Shown here in pieces: positions 27,326-35,959 of a stretch of DNA of 61,043 nt. The first letter of the stretch is position 1; each line of letters begins with the position of its first letter. This DNA is from a virus. The position numbers and the translations under genes are program-made. The stretch is taken from IMG/VR virus record IMGVR_UViG_3300025687_007811, positions 1 to 61,043 of that record; one strand, 5' to 3'. The notes below the pieces were generated by a model. That model was not told the DNA's origin and made no database searches. It saw only the letters and a list, made by a program, of their open reading frames with translations.

Positions 27326-27483
27326 AGTGTAACAGACTTAGTTTAAGACTTAGATTCAAACAGTCCTATGTAGGTTCGAATCCTACCTCCCGCTCTTTTC
27401 TTATTACACATGCGGGAGTACGCAAACGGCAAAGCGGCTACTATTAAACGTAGTGGGGATAATTAGAATTAGGTTATTACACT
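27326..27483 (+). tRNA. Permuted tRNA-like gene (3' half upstream of 5' half)
   Basis: 3' half: T arm GTAGG-TTCGAAT-CCTAC (27370-27386), CTCCCGC (27387-27393), T73, CTT. After 17 bases comes GCGGGAG (27412-27418), its perfect 7-bp partner, then TA, D stem CGC / GCG, and the hairpin CTAC-TATTAAAC-GTAG (27438-27453). The outer ends can pair through AGTGTAA (27326-27332) and TTACACT (27477-27483), as a long variable arm would. Same order as the permuted tmRNA. Anticodon uncertain (8-base loop; TAA possible). Confidence 0.65.
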
Positions 27484-27484
27484 A

Positions 27485-27660
27485 GTCTAAAAACGTACTG
27501 TGTTGTTAAATCAAGTTCTGTTCTATAAAAAACGCATCACAAAATGCTGGTTCAAATCCGGCCCATCCCTCTTTCGACAAAGCTACATTAAGGGATGGTG
27601 GTCCAATGGAAAGACGTGTGATTGATAGACTAAAGGACAGATTAAACGTAGACGGTTAGC
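27485..27660 (+). ncRNA. Second permuted tRNA/tmRNA-like RNA
   Basis: 3' part: T arm GCTGG-TTCAAAT-CCGGC (27546-27562), CCATCCC (27563-27569), T73. After 21 bases comes GGGATGG (27592-27598), perfect partner, then TG and D arm GTC / GAC. Instead of an anticodon arm, TGTGAT (27617-27622) pairs with ATCACA (27536-27541), ATAGA with TCTAT, and TAGAC with GTCTA, a long interrupted helix like tmRNA P2. No tag frame was found. Confidence 0.6.
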
Positions 27661-27708
27661 AACTATGGTAAATTCCCAGTACAATCTACCTAAAATAGAT
27701 GACACTTG

Positions 27709-27742
27709 CCCGGCAACTTGTGGTATGTTGCCGGGTTTTTTT
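27709..27742 (+). terminator. Rho-independent terminator
   Basis: Nine-bp stem CCCGGCAAC / GTTGCCGGG with seven T residues, ending the permuted-RNA region. Confidence 0.92.
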
Positions 27743-27770
27743 ATCCATCGGTTTTATGGAGTATAATACA

Positions 27771-28208
27771 ATGAGAGTATTTCTAATTCATCAAGATAAT
27801 TTTCCTCTTCGTGATCGCTTAAAAAAAGAAATAATTGATAACGATCATATTGAGGGTATTACTCAGCCAATACAAGAAGGCGTATACAAAATATTAATTG
27901 ACAAAGACATGCCAGCATATAAAGTAATCGGGTATGAACTATCAGAAAAATATGGTAAACGTTTTTGGCACAGGTTTTTACCAAAAATAAACACAAAAAA
28001 ACCTCAGAAGTGGGTCTTGTGGTTAAAACTGGTTGATATGTTAATAGCTCCTGTTTGTAAATATCAGGTGTCTGCAAGTTTTTATGCTAATCCTATTAGT
28101 ATTAACGGCGTAAGTAAAGGTCATACAATATATGAATACAAAACTTTTGGAGATACTGAAAAAGTCGATCCTAGTATTAATTGTCCTCCCGGCTTTATTA
28201 AATACTAG
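27771..28208 (+). CDS. Hypothetical protein
   Basis: 145 residues from ATG 27771; a longer frame running through the terminator is rejected. GGAG and a TATAAT (27762-27767) lie just upstream. MRVFLIHQDNFPLRDRLKKE opens the protein; a C-terminal PINGVSKG-like loop region follows. Its last 77 bases are also used, in another frame, by the start of the nuclease gene. Not recognised. Confidence 0.65.
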   Translation: MRVFLIHQDNFPLRDRLKKEIIDNDHIEGITQPIQEGVYKILIDKDMPAYKVIGYELSEKYGKRFWHRFLPKINTKKPQKWVLWLKLVDMLIAPVCKYQVSASFYANPISINGVSKGHTIYEYKTFGDTEKVDPSINCPPGFIKY

Positions 28209-28617
28209 TTTTGCGGAAGAGCCATCGTTTAATCTCTACAAGGCTAAAGTCGAAAGAGTAATTGATGGTGACACTCTAGTATGCGATATTCAGTTTGATT
28301 GGGGTGTGACCCTTGAGGACAAGCATATTAGATGTTTGGGTTACGACGCTTGGGAGGCTAGTAAACGCCGCAGATCAAGAGATGTAACAGATGAAGAGGT
28401 TGAAAAGGGTCTTAAAGCGAAAAAAGAATTAGAAGAGTTGATTGAGAAATCAGAAGCTGTATATCTATCTCCCGGTGCAACGCCTTATGATCCATACGGT
28501 AGACCACTGGCTTATGTTTTTATAAAACAGGATGGAAAAATGATAGACTTGGCTTTATGGATGTCTAAAAATGGTCATTTAAGAGTTCCTCTGGGGAGTA
28601 CAAATGAAGATGAATAG
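28132..28617 (+). CDS. Exported staphylococcal-nuclease-like protein
   Basis: 161 residues. A signal peptide (about 1-28, ILVLIVLPALLNTSFA) precedes an SNase domain: VERVIDGDTLVCDI, IRCLGYDAWE, and DPYGRPLAYVFIKQDGKMID. RVIDGDT and the later DPYGR match the calcium and catalytic regions of thermonucleases. It would act outside the cytoplasm on DNA or RNA. It overlaps both neighbouring genes (77 and 8 bases). Confidence 0.85.
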   Translation: MNTKLLEILKKSILVLIVLPALLNTSFAEEPSFNLYKAKVERVIDGDTLVCDIQFDWGVTLEDKHIRCLGYDAWEASKRRRSRDVTDEEVEKGLKAKKELEELIEKSEAVYLSPGATPYDPYGRPLAYVFIKQDGKMIDLALWMSKNGHLRVPLGSTNEDE

Positions 28618-29851
28618 AAGACTGTTCCTTAAAAAAACCGCTGCTGGATGGTTATTGTCAACTGGTAGTCTTGCATTTGCAGATTATACAAAGACTAAAT
28701 ATTCGCCAAACGAAAATGCCATCATTTATCTTTTCTTGAGTGGTGGTCCGTCACACATTGAAACATTTAATCCAATCCCTTTAGCGGCTGTAGAACGCCG
28801 ATCAGTTACTGGTGTGGCACAAACTAATGTTGCGGGAATGCAGCTAGGCGGTCTGTTTAAAGAGCTTGGAAAAAGGGGTGACAGACTATCTGTATTTAGA
28901 GGATTTGGTCACAGGGACGCAAATCATGCGTCAGCAACGCATTGGTTAATGACAGGAGAACCGGGTTTCGCAAACAACGGTCAAAAATGGCCGAGTTATG
29001 GAAGTGTTGTGTCTGGTCATTATGGAACCAACGTAGAATCAAATGGAATGCCAACATATGTTAAGGTGAATCCAATCCAGCATGACGACGCTTCATGGAT
29101 GGGTTCTAAATATATGGGTTATGATGCAAATGCGGAAGGTAGGGATGATCTTAAATTGAAGGTAGAACTGGAACGTTTTGCAAGAAGAAAAGAAATAGTA
29201 TCATCCATCGAACAGAATTCCGTAATTAAGGGGCAGCTATTTGCCCGCGAATGGACAGACCTGCGGGAGCAGGCAATCAACGTCATTACGGGTCAGGCGT
29301 CGAAGGCATTTAAAATCGAAGAGGACAGAGAGTATCAAAATTATAAAGACAACCGTCTCGGAACTGACATGTTGACGGCAATTCGATTAATTGAATCCGG
29401 CTGCAAATTCGTAACATTGAATTATGGCGGCTGGGATATGCATAACAACATAAAGACCGGCTTAGAATCACGACAAACCGTTTTAGATTCCTATCTCGGA
29501 AAGTTAATGGATTCAATAAAAGAAAGAGGTCTATATGATAACGTAATGTTGGTAATCACCGGGGAATTCGGAAGAACTCCGAAGATTAATGCTAATGCCG
29601 GAAGAGATCATTGGGCTGGATTATGCCCACTTGCTATTTCTTGCGGTGCTTATGAAATGGGAAGGGTAGTAGGAGACTCAGACGAGTATGCTACGGAGGC
29701 TATTGATGGGAAGTGTGGACCGGAGGATTTAAGATATACTGTGTTTTCACACTTGGGTATTGATAAGAACTCTATGTGGCTTTCTATAGAGGGACGACCA
29801 ATGCATTTAAATAAAGAGTCTTCTAAAAATATTCTTACGGAGTTATCATGA
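28610..29851 (+). CDS. DUF1501 family protein with Tat signal
   Basis: 413 residues from ATG 28610 (an ATG two codons earlier is also possible). NRRLFLKKTAAGWLL is a twin-arginine signal. YLFLSGGPSHIETFNPI, NHASATHWLMTGEPG and GEFGRTPKINANAGRDHWAG match DUF1501, an alkaline-phosphatase/sulfatase-like fold widespread in planctomycete and Bacteroidetes genomes. Activity not established. Likely acquired from a host and exported folded through the Tat system. Confidence 0.85.
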   Translation: MNRRLFLKKTAAGWLLSTGSLAFADYTKTKYSPNENAIIYLFLSGGPSHIETFNPIPLAAVERRSVTGVAQTNVAGMQLGGLFKELGKRGDRLSVFRGFGHRDANHASATHWLMTGEPGFANNGQKWPSYGSVVSGHYGTNVESNGMPTYVKVNPIQHDDASWMGSKYMGYDANAEGRDDLKLKVELERFARRKEIVSSIEQNSVIKGQLFAREWTDLREQAINVITGQASKAFKIEEDREYQNYKDNRLGTDMLTAIRLIESGCKFVTLNYGGWDMHNNIKTGLESRQTVLDSYLGKLMDSIKERGLYDNVMLVITGEFGRTPKINANAGRDHWAGLCPLAISCGAYEMGRVVGDSDEYATEAIDGKCGPEDLRYTVFSHLGIDKNSMWLSIEGRPMHLNKESSKNILTELS

Positions 29852-30120
29852 ACGAAAAGGTTCCCTACCTAAAAAACCCAAGCCTTGAAAAAAGAAAATC
29901 ACTTCTAGTTAACATGTCAATTGTGTGGACATGTATGATATTAGCCGGAATGTTTCTTATACCAACACTGGTTTTTGGTTTCTACATAGACGAGAAGGTT
30001 AATGACGGACTTGTTTCAATTAAAAATCTTGCGATAATTGTTGAGTCTAACACAACGGACATAAAAAAAATAAAGGAGATAAGTTTAATCAAAAACGAGC
30101 TTGATAAAGCTTTAGACTGA
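29848..30120 (+). CDS. Small membrane protein
   Basis: 90 residues, 4-base overlap with DUF1501. One transmembrane helix (about 24-50, IVWTCMILAGMFLIPTLVFG), then a coiled-coil-like tail. Possibly a partner of the PAS protein that follows. Not recognised. Confidence 0.6.
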   Translation: MNEKVPYLKNPSLEKRKSLLVNMSIVWTCMILAGMFLIPTLVFGFYIDEKVNDGLVSIKNLAIIVESNTTDIKKIKEISLIKNELDKALD

Positions 30121-30129
30121 GAGCGTACA

Positions 30130-30759
30130 ATGATGAATCTAGAAGATTGTATGCAATGGAAAGTTATTTTTGAAGAATCTCCGATTGGTATAGCGGTTGT
30201 TGACCGTGAAGGAAACTTTAAAAAAGTAAATCAAAAACTTTGCTCAATAACTGGATATTCTGAATACGAGCTTTTAAAATTAAGCTACAAAGATATTACA
30301 CACATTGCTGATTTAAATGCCGATATCGAAATGGTCAATAAATGCATTTCTGACCAATTGGACGGTTACGTAATGAGTAAGCGTTATATTACAAAAACTA
30401 ACAAAATTGTTTGGATTAAGTTAACCGTGGCGGTAATTAAAACGGATAATAAGTTCGATCATTTTCTTGTACATGTAGAGCCTATCGACGTAACTAATGG
30501 TAGCTTCAAGCACGCACTCGAAACCTTATCAATATCAAGCTCTGAAAATAGCATACTTAACAAAAAAACAATATCAGACTTTATAATAAACAACTTTAGG
30601 GCAATTATAGTTATTTTGTGCAGCTTAGTAAGCGGTGCAGTCGGTTTTGGTACTCTTATAAACTCAACAATTAATAAAATTAAAGTGTACGAAGAGACTC
30701 AAGAAGAGATGCAGAAAATAATATTAGACCTGCAAAAGAAAAATAACATAACAGAATAA
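30130..30759 (+). CDS. PAS-domain membrane protein
   Basis: 209 residues. PAS domain at about 9-120 (FEESPIGIAVVDREGNFKKV, LCSITGYSEYELL), including a PAC-like KTNKIVWIKLTVAV segment; then a transmembrane helix (about 153-178, IIVILCSLVSGAVGFGTLI) and a short coiled coil. No kinase, cyclase or other output domain, which is unusual. May sense a ligand and signal through a partner. Confidence 0.78.
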   Translation: MMNLEDCMQWKVIFEESPIGIAVVDREGNFKKVNQKLCSITGYSEYELLKLSYKDITHIADLNADIEMVNKCISDQLDGYVMSKRYITKTNKIVWIKLTVAVIKTDNKFDHFLVHVEPIDVTNGSFKHALETLSISSSENSILNKKTISDFIINNFRAIIVILCSLVSGAVGFGTLINSTINKIKVYEETQEEMQKIILDLQKKNNITE

Positions 30760-30763
30760 GAAA

Positions 30764-30792
30764 AACCCCTAGAAGTCTAGGGGTTCTTTTTT
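30764..30792. terminator. Bidirectional terminator between convergent operons
   Basis: AACCCCTAGA / TCTAGGGGTT, 10-bp stem, loop AGT-like, T run on one side and A run on the other, serving the PAS operon and the minus-strand glycan operon. Confidence 0.9.
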
Positions 30793-30794
30793 GT

Positions 30795-31808
30795 TTACTC
30801 GTTTATCATTTCAGATATCCATTTGTAAGTGACTTCCATTCCATCCCTTAGTTTTCTTGTTGGTCTCCATCCTATCATTGATTCTATGAAATCGTTTTGA
30901 GATTTTCGTCCCATTACCCCGAGTGGACCGTCAATATGTTTAAGCTCTATTTGTTTACCAGCAATGTCAGCAACCATATAAGCCAAATCATTAATTGATA
31001 TCATTTCATCAGAGCCTATGTTTACGACTTCAGTACAGTCAGACTGCATAAGTCTCTCAACGCCCTCTAAGCACTCATCAATAAAAAGAAAAGATCTGGT
31101 TTGTTTTCCGGTTCCCCATATCTCAACGACATTTGATTCATCACTGGTCATTGCAACCTTTCTGCATATTGCTGCCGGGGATTTCTCTTTGCCGTTATTC
31201 CATGATCCTTCTGGACCAAAAACATTATGAAACCTAGCAATTCTAACATCAAGTCCATAATTCCTCATGTATGCGTGGTACATTCTTTCACTAAATAGTT
31301 TTTCCCATCCGTATTCAGAATCTGGATTTGCTGGATAGGCAGAAGACTCTTCACAGTTCGGATTATCCGGGTCTAGCTGATTATGCTCAGGGTAAATGCA
31401 GGCCGATGAAGAATAAAACACTCTAGTATCACGGGAGTATTTTGTTAGTGAGTCAAGCGTGTTTAAATTGATACACGCGGAGTTATGCATAACGTCAGCA
31501 TCGTGCTCTCCGCTGAAAATGTATCCGGCACCGCCCATGTCTGCCGCAAGCTGATAAAGCCTGTAAGGTCTAAACATGTTGATAAGGTATTCGACATTTT
31601 TAGGATCTCTTAGGTCCATCAAGTAGAATCTGTCGAAATGACCTTCTAAGCGACCATATTCAGTATCTGTAATTCTAGAACTTCCATAGTCCCAGTATTC
31701 ATTTAGTTTGATGTCAACGCCGACAACATAATAGCCATCCTTTACTAATTTCTTGCAAAGATGACCTCCAATAAAACCACCCGCACCAAAAACTAAAACG
31801 TTTTTCAT
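30795..31808 (-). CDS. GDP-mannose 3,5-epimerase-like NAD-dependent epimerase
   Basis: 337 residues. FGAGGFIGGHL is the NAD Rossmann loop; AADMGGAGYIF, SSACIYPEHN, YGWEKLFSERMY (YxxxK) and RFHNVFGPEGSW with GKEKSPAA match GDP-mannose 3,5-epimerase, which converts GDP-mannose to GDP-L-galactose. Last gene of the minus-strand glycan operon. It would supply a sugar donor to transferases in the same operon, including a GT11-like enzyme. Specificity is by family resemblance. Confidence 0.85.
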   Translation of the reverse strand: MKNVLVFGAGGFIGGHLCKKLVKDGYYVVGVDIKLNEYWDYGSSRITDTEYGRLEGHFDRFYLMDLRDPKNVEYLINMFRPYRLYQLAADMGGAGYIFSGEHDADVMHNSACINLNTLDSLTKYSRDTRVFYSSSACIYPEHNQLDPDNPNCEESSAYPANPDSEYGWEKLFSERMYHAYMRNYGLDVRIARFHNVFGPEGSWNNGKEKSPAAICRKVAMTSDESNVVEIWGTGKQTRSFLFIDECLEGVERLMQSDCTEVVNIGSDEMISINDLAYMVADIAGKQIELKHIDGPLGVMGRKSQNDFIESMIGWRPTRKLRDGMEVTYKWISEMINE

Positions 31809-31809
31809 A

Positions 31810-32829
31810 TTACTTCTCCAATTGATCCATAAAGATTTTCATAAATTCATCATCAGTTTTATTTAAAAGAAATCTATTGTCTTGAGCCGCTTTTAATAGC
31901 TTATTATAGTTTAGCCCGCTCAAAATAGAGGACAGGTCAGTTCCATCAGGAACTTCAACATATTCTTTAGGCATTATCATGCTTTTCTCCCCACTTGTTT
32001 CAGTCCAGATTAAAATAGCCCCCAAAGCCATTATATCAAAGGTTCTCCAGCTTATTCTACCATGTCCGGTCGGACATAGCCCAATTTTACAATCATATAA
32101 AGCTGATAGCATATCAATATGCTTGACAGGAGAATGATTTAGGGCGGATACATCTCCAAAGATATCAGACTGAAATTCTAAGCTTAGGTTTTTTTCAGAA
32201 AAAACAAGACCTCCATAAAAACTGGTTTTAGATTTTAACAATGATAACAACCAATCTATACGTTGATTATACATATAATGCAAAATTTTATCACCGTATA
32301 TGTCAAATTTTTTGTCTGGATTTGAAAGACAGGAAATACCATCTACTGAGTTGTATACTCCACTTTTTATAGGTTCATAAAGCGATCTAAACGTCGGAGA
32401 ACAAACCAATAAAGGAGAAAAGGAAGACTGCTTAAAAAGAATATCCTGATTAGCTATATTTCTCAAGTAAGAATAAACAGGTAATGGAAACCCTATATTT
32501 TTAATCGAATCATTTCTAGTATTTTTATCAACCCAGCTCATTTTTGCATAGGCGACTACCTTGTCTTTTAATTCATAATACGCAACATCTGGATCGAAGT
32601 GGGTTGGCTGATCCTGACAGTCATAGAAGAAAATCATATCAGAATTGATTTTATCAAAAACCTCAAAAGAAACACTTGGATCAACAAATGTTAAATCAAA
32701 TTTTGAATCAGGAATATCGTCATAGGAATTACACCAAAAAACAGCATTGTTTAGATTTGAAAATCCACTAACTATTCTACTTTTAGATGACTTATCCCTT
32801 CCTTCAATTATTAATATCCTCATTCCCAT
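31810..32829 (-). CDS. Glycosyltransferase-like protein
   Basis: 339 residues (a start at 32823 is equally likely). GT-B style C-terminal block: LYDCKIGLCPTGHGRISWRT, then FDIMALGAILIWTE, as in exostosin/GT1-type transferases where a donor-sugar site sits near a conserved E/R. N-terminal part resembles a Rossmann acceptor domain. Operonic on the minus strand. Donor and acceptor unknown. Confidence 0.65.
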   Translation of the reverse strand: MGMRILIIEGRDKSSKSRIVSGFSNLNNAVFWCNSYDDIPDSKFDLTFVDPSVSFEVFDKINSDMIFFYDCQDQPTHFDPDVAYYELKDKVVAYAKMSWVDKNTRNDSIKNIGFPLPVYSYLRNIANQDILFKQSSFSPLLVCSPTFRSLYEPIKSGVYNSVDGISCLSNPDKKFDIYGDKILHYMYNQRIDWLLSLLKSKTSFYGGLVFSEKNLSLEFQSDIFGDVSALNHSPVKHIDMLSALYDCKIGLCPTGHGRISWRTFDIMALGAILIWTETSGEKSMIMPKEYVEVPDGTDLSSILSGLNYNKLLKAAQDNRFLLNKTDDEFMKIFMDQLEK

Positions 32830-33665
32830 TTAAACCATCCTCTCATTGGTATATTGCTTAGATTCTTATTTTTGTCGCCCTTCCACTGTCTCCAAGGACC
32901 GTAAACGCCGACTTTATCAGCACCACTTAAAACAGATGCCCACCAGCCCAACGTTCCATGCTCGAAAAGGATGTTTCTAAAAGATCTTATCTTGTTAAAA
33001 TCTTCTAGTATAGAACCTTTTTCAATAACTGGCGAAAATTCAGAAAACATATCAACAAAAGAATTGAAGTAGTCTACAGAGAGATTAATATCAACCCTCT
33101 CAGAATCTGGAACATTGTTGTGAAACTTCATAGACCTTAACTCGCTACTTGATACGTGTCCCCACTTTGGCATATCTGTAACTATATGAAGTCTATCAAA
33201 ATTAAATTGCCTTATTGCTTGAAGGTATTGTTTTGGACCCGGTTTTGTGAAAAACTCGTTTCTCATAAAAAGACGATCACCAGTTCTAAAATGAACAACT
33301 AAATCATTATCTTTTCTCGGCTTTACTTCTGGAAACCAAGACTTTATTAAGTCAAGATTCGGGTAATAATAGCGGTAATCTTCAAAATATCCTTCCAATA
33401 AAAGATCATCATTTCCATTATACATTTGTGCTTTATCGTAGTTACCATCGCCAACATGTATAAAATTTTTCTTAGGAAGTTTATAATCGCAAGAAATCCC
33501 AAGTTCTTTAAGAGAATCGATAGCATAATAATTTTTAGAATACGGAATAACAATAAGTTCTTCAGAATTCAATCTTTTATGAAGAAGTTTTGCGGCAACA
33601 TACTGAAAAATATTATTACCAAACCCGTTTGTTAGTTTAACATAAGTTTTCATAGTCATACCCAA
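32820..33665 (-). CDS. GT11-like fucosyl/galactosyltransferase
   Basis: 281 residues (the likely start is four codons inside, at 33653). LTNGFGNNIFQYVAAKLL matches the GT11 (alpha-1,2-fucosyltransferase) opening motif, VVHFRTGDR the donor-binding H-x-R motif, and GTLGWWASVLSGADKVGVYG the C-terminal motif. It would use GDP-fucose or, given the epimerase in the operon, GDP-L-galactose. The donor is inferred. Confidence 0.75.
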   Translation of the reverse strand: MGMTMKTYVKLTNGFGNNIFQYVAAKLLHKRLNSEELIVIPYSKNYYAIDSLKELGISCDYKLPKKNFIHVGDGNYDKAQMYNGNDDLLLEGYFEDYRYYYPNLDLIKSWFPEVKPRKDNDLVVHFRTGDRLFMRNEFFTKPGPKQYLQAIRQFNFDRLHIVTDMPKWGHVSSSELRSMKFHNNVPDSERVDINLSVDYFNSFVDMFSEFSPVIEKGSILEDFNKIRSFRNILFEHGTLGWWASVLSGADKVGVYGPWRQWKGDKNKNLSNIPMRGWFKWE

Positions 33666-34377
33666 AAGTTTCTATATCTTGCTTACATCTTTCTGCAACT
33701 ATGTCTATTAGCTCTTGATTGTAATAATTTGAGTAATGTATTTTTATAGGATCATGCCTTACAACGTCTCCACTATAATGACCAGAATGATTCAGATGTG
33801 GTAGATTCGCATCAATACCTATTTTTTCACAAATAAATTTAAACTCTTCATCAAGACGTTCAAATCTACCAACATGATCCACCATGATTTTGCCGGTTTT
33901 ATGATCTATTATATGCTCTATCTGATTTCTAATATGCCATTTATCATGCTGATACTGATGAATTGGAGCATTTTTATAACACCAATCCATCTGCTTAACA
34001 AAATCATCAAAAGAAACTCTACCATCCTCTCCGGTCCATCCCCTTGATTTCCATCCTTTTTTTGGATAGGTTTTTTCTTTTCTTGTTAACCATTTCCAGT
34101 TTGAGACATATCTGTCCCAAGGGTTCCTAACTATTGCAACCTTCCATAGTGAATTAAAAAGGTTTTCACCCAGAACGTTTTTAGTATTTTCCGTTCTAGA
34201 TAGTTTAAAATTTACAACACTCAGAAACTCATTATAAAATAATGGAGATCTTCTATAGATATCTGAATTTTCAGTTAGTACATTGTTTGGAAACTTATCT
34301 AGAACACTTTTTAAACTAGTTCCTCCGGTTTTTGGAATATGAATGTATAAACCAATTACTTCAGATTTAGCAGCCAT
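33637..34377 (-). CDS. Carbohydrate sulfotransferase
   Basis: 246 residues. LYIHIPKTGGTSLKSVL carries the 5'-phosphosulfate-binding loop and VAIVRNPWDRYVSNWKWL the 3'-phosphate-binding segment of the Sulfotransfer_2 family, which moves sulfate from PAPS to sugar hydroxyls. It suggests that the glycan made by this operon is sulfated. PAPS would come from the host. Confidence 0.87.
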   Translation of the reverse strand: MAAKSEVIGLYIHIPKTGGTSLKSVLDKFPNNVLTENSDIYRRSPLFYNEFLSVVNFKLSRTENTKNVLGENLFNSLWKVAIVRNPWDRYVSNWKWLTRKEKTYPKKGWKSRGWTGEDGRVSFDDFVKQMDWCYKNAPIHQYQHDKWHIRNQIEHIIDHKTGKIMVDHVGRFERLDEEFKFICEKIGIDANLPHLNHSGHYSGDVVRHDPIKIHYSNYYNQELIDIVAERCKQDIETFGYDYENLC

Positions 34378-35024
34378 AAATCATTCCCATCATTAATAAT
34401 TGGTTTAAAACCAAAAGCACTTAAAAAATTAATAGTCTCATTAATATCCATATATCCATCATATTCTTTTTCACCATACTCTACTATTACTAGTTTAACC
34501 TCATACAAATGATCACCACACCCCGTTAAGACCTCTTTTTCAGCACCTTGAACATCTATCCATAGTAGATCAACATAGTTGATTTTATTTTTTTCTACGA
34601 AATTAGCATAAGTATCTGTTTTCACAGTAATCTTATCTTTAATGTGCTTATAACCTTTTTTAAGAGATGAGGAACCAGAGTTATTTAGCTCTAAATTAAT
34701 ATAGTCATCCCGAGATATCCAATCGTATTTTTCAGGAACGTCAGTCTGCGACTGATAGCTTTGATAAAAATCAGCACATCCAACCCTATCCGACAAAGCT
34801 ACTTCGAACAGTTTTATCCTATCATCGCAAACGTACTTCTTAAATACAGAAATGTTTCTTGGGTCTGGTTCAAAGCAGAAAATACTAGATTCAGGAAAAG
34901 CCTCTGCAAATCTTAAAGAGTCTTCTCCATAATGAGCACCTATCTCAACTATAACCGGATCTTTTTTTGCTATTATTTCCTTTAGCTTATTGAACTTGTC
35001 GGTGTATTTTTTCATGTAGCTCAT
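34356..35024 (-). CDS. FkbM-family methyltransferase
   Basis: 222 residues from ATG 35024, which overlaps the preceding stop (ATGA). VIVEIGAHYGEDSLRFAEAF is the SAM-binding loop; IFCFEPDPRN, LLWIDVQGAEKEVLTG and VKLVIVEYGE are FkbM landmarks. Such enzymes O-methylate sugars or polyketides; here a sugar hydroxyl of the surface glycan is likely. Overlaps the sulfotransferase start. Confidence 0.85.
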   Translation of the reverse strand: MSYMKKYTDKFNKLKEIIAKKDPVIVEIGAHYGEDSLRFAEAFPESSIFCFEPDPRNISVFKKYVCDDRIKLFEVALSDRVGCADFYQSYQSQTDVPEKYDWISRDDYINLELNNSGSSSLKKGYKHIKDKITVKTDTYANFVEKNKINYVDLLWIDVQGAEKEVLTGCGDHLYEVKLVIVEYGEKEYDGYMDINETINFLSAFGFKPIINDGNDLWLLNLK

Positions 35025-35959
35025 AAATATTCTTTCATTACTTCGCAAACCTTCTTGGCCCTGCCAACCCAACAGTGCTCATTCGCCTGATTATCAATAA
35101 AATATCGAGACATCCTATTAAGTTTTTCATTATCACTTAATAGGTCCGTAATTTTTTCCTCAAAATCAGACAGGTTGTAGGAAAACTCAAGACAGTTCAC
35201 GTCTGGAATTAATATTTCCTTAAACTCTTCTGGAATTGTTGGACAGACAGGAATTGTTGAAGAGCCAAGTATCTCAAAACACCTAGCCGATATGTCACCA
35301 AACGGTGCCGGTGTACAAACCCATAATTTAGAATTAGCCATAGTTTTCGCATACAATAAATAATCATCAATAAAAGCCTTTGATGCGTCATCGCTGGCAT
35401 TCCAAAAAACATTGCAATCCATACGTGATAGTTTATCTCCTATTTTAACCCTGATATTTTCTGTCTCAAAAGCACCTTCCTTGTATAGTTTGTTTTGATG
35501 TAGGGCACCGCTAAACCCTATGTCAAAATCTCTTTGGGCTTTTCTTGAATAAAAAAATTCTGGATAATAGCCGTAGGTTAAAAGTTCTGTTCTTTTCCCT
35601 ATGATCTCGCCGTATTTTTTATACTGAGGTACAGTAGCAAATACGATGTCAACATCGTTGTTTCTACAGAACTCAAACTTTTTCTCTAAATTGTTTTGAG
35701 GTTTAAATAAGATGGCGGCGACTGGAACATCTAAGTTCTTGATGTGAATGAAGTAGTCAGAACCAAGCCACCCAAACCCAAAAATAACAAAATCGGGAAC
35801 AAAACCCGTTTCATTTATAACGGCTTTCAGGTCGTTAAATGGCTTATTGTATACAAAAACATTCGCGACTTCTTTTAAGCCATCACAAAGACCGTTGTAA
35901 TATTTATATTTATTCGATGTAGGTGAATAAACTATTGGATCAGCATACAAGATATTCAT
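35021..35959 (-). CDS. CgeB-like glycosyltransferase
   Basis: 312 residues. N-terminal DUF3880-like Rossmann part (ILYADPIVYSPTSNKYKYYN), then FDIGFSGALHQNKLYKEG and TPAPFGDISARCFEILGSST, ending in a typical GT1 C-terminal helix (FEEKITDLLSDNEKLNRMSR), as in spore-maturation CgeB glycosyltransferases. Acceptor unknown. Middle of the glycan operon. Confidence 0.75.
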   Translation of the reverse strand: MNILYADPIVYSPTSNKYKYYNGLCDGLKEVANVFVYNKPFNDLKAVINETGFVPDFVIFGFGWLGSDYFIHIKNLDVPVAAILFKPQNNLEKKFEFCRNNDVDIVFATVPQYKKYGEIIGKRTELLTYGYYPEFFYSRKAQRDFDIGFSGALHQNKLYKEGAFETENIRVKIGDKLSRMDCNVFWNASDDASKAFIDDYLLYAKTMANSKLWVCTPAPFGDISARCFEILGSSTIPVCPTIPEEFKEILIPDVNCLEFSYNLSDFEEKITDLLSDNEKLNRMSRYFIDNQANEHCWVGRAKKVCEVMKEYL

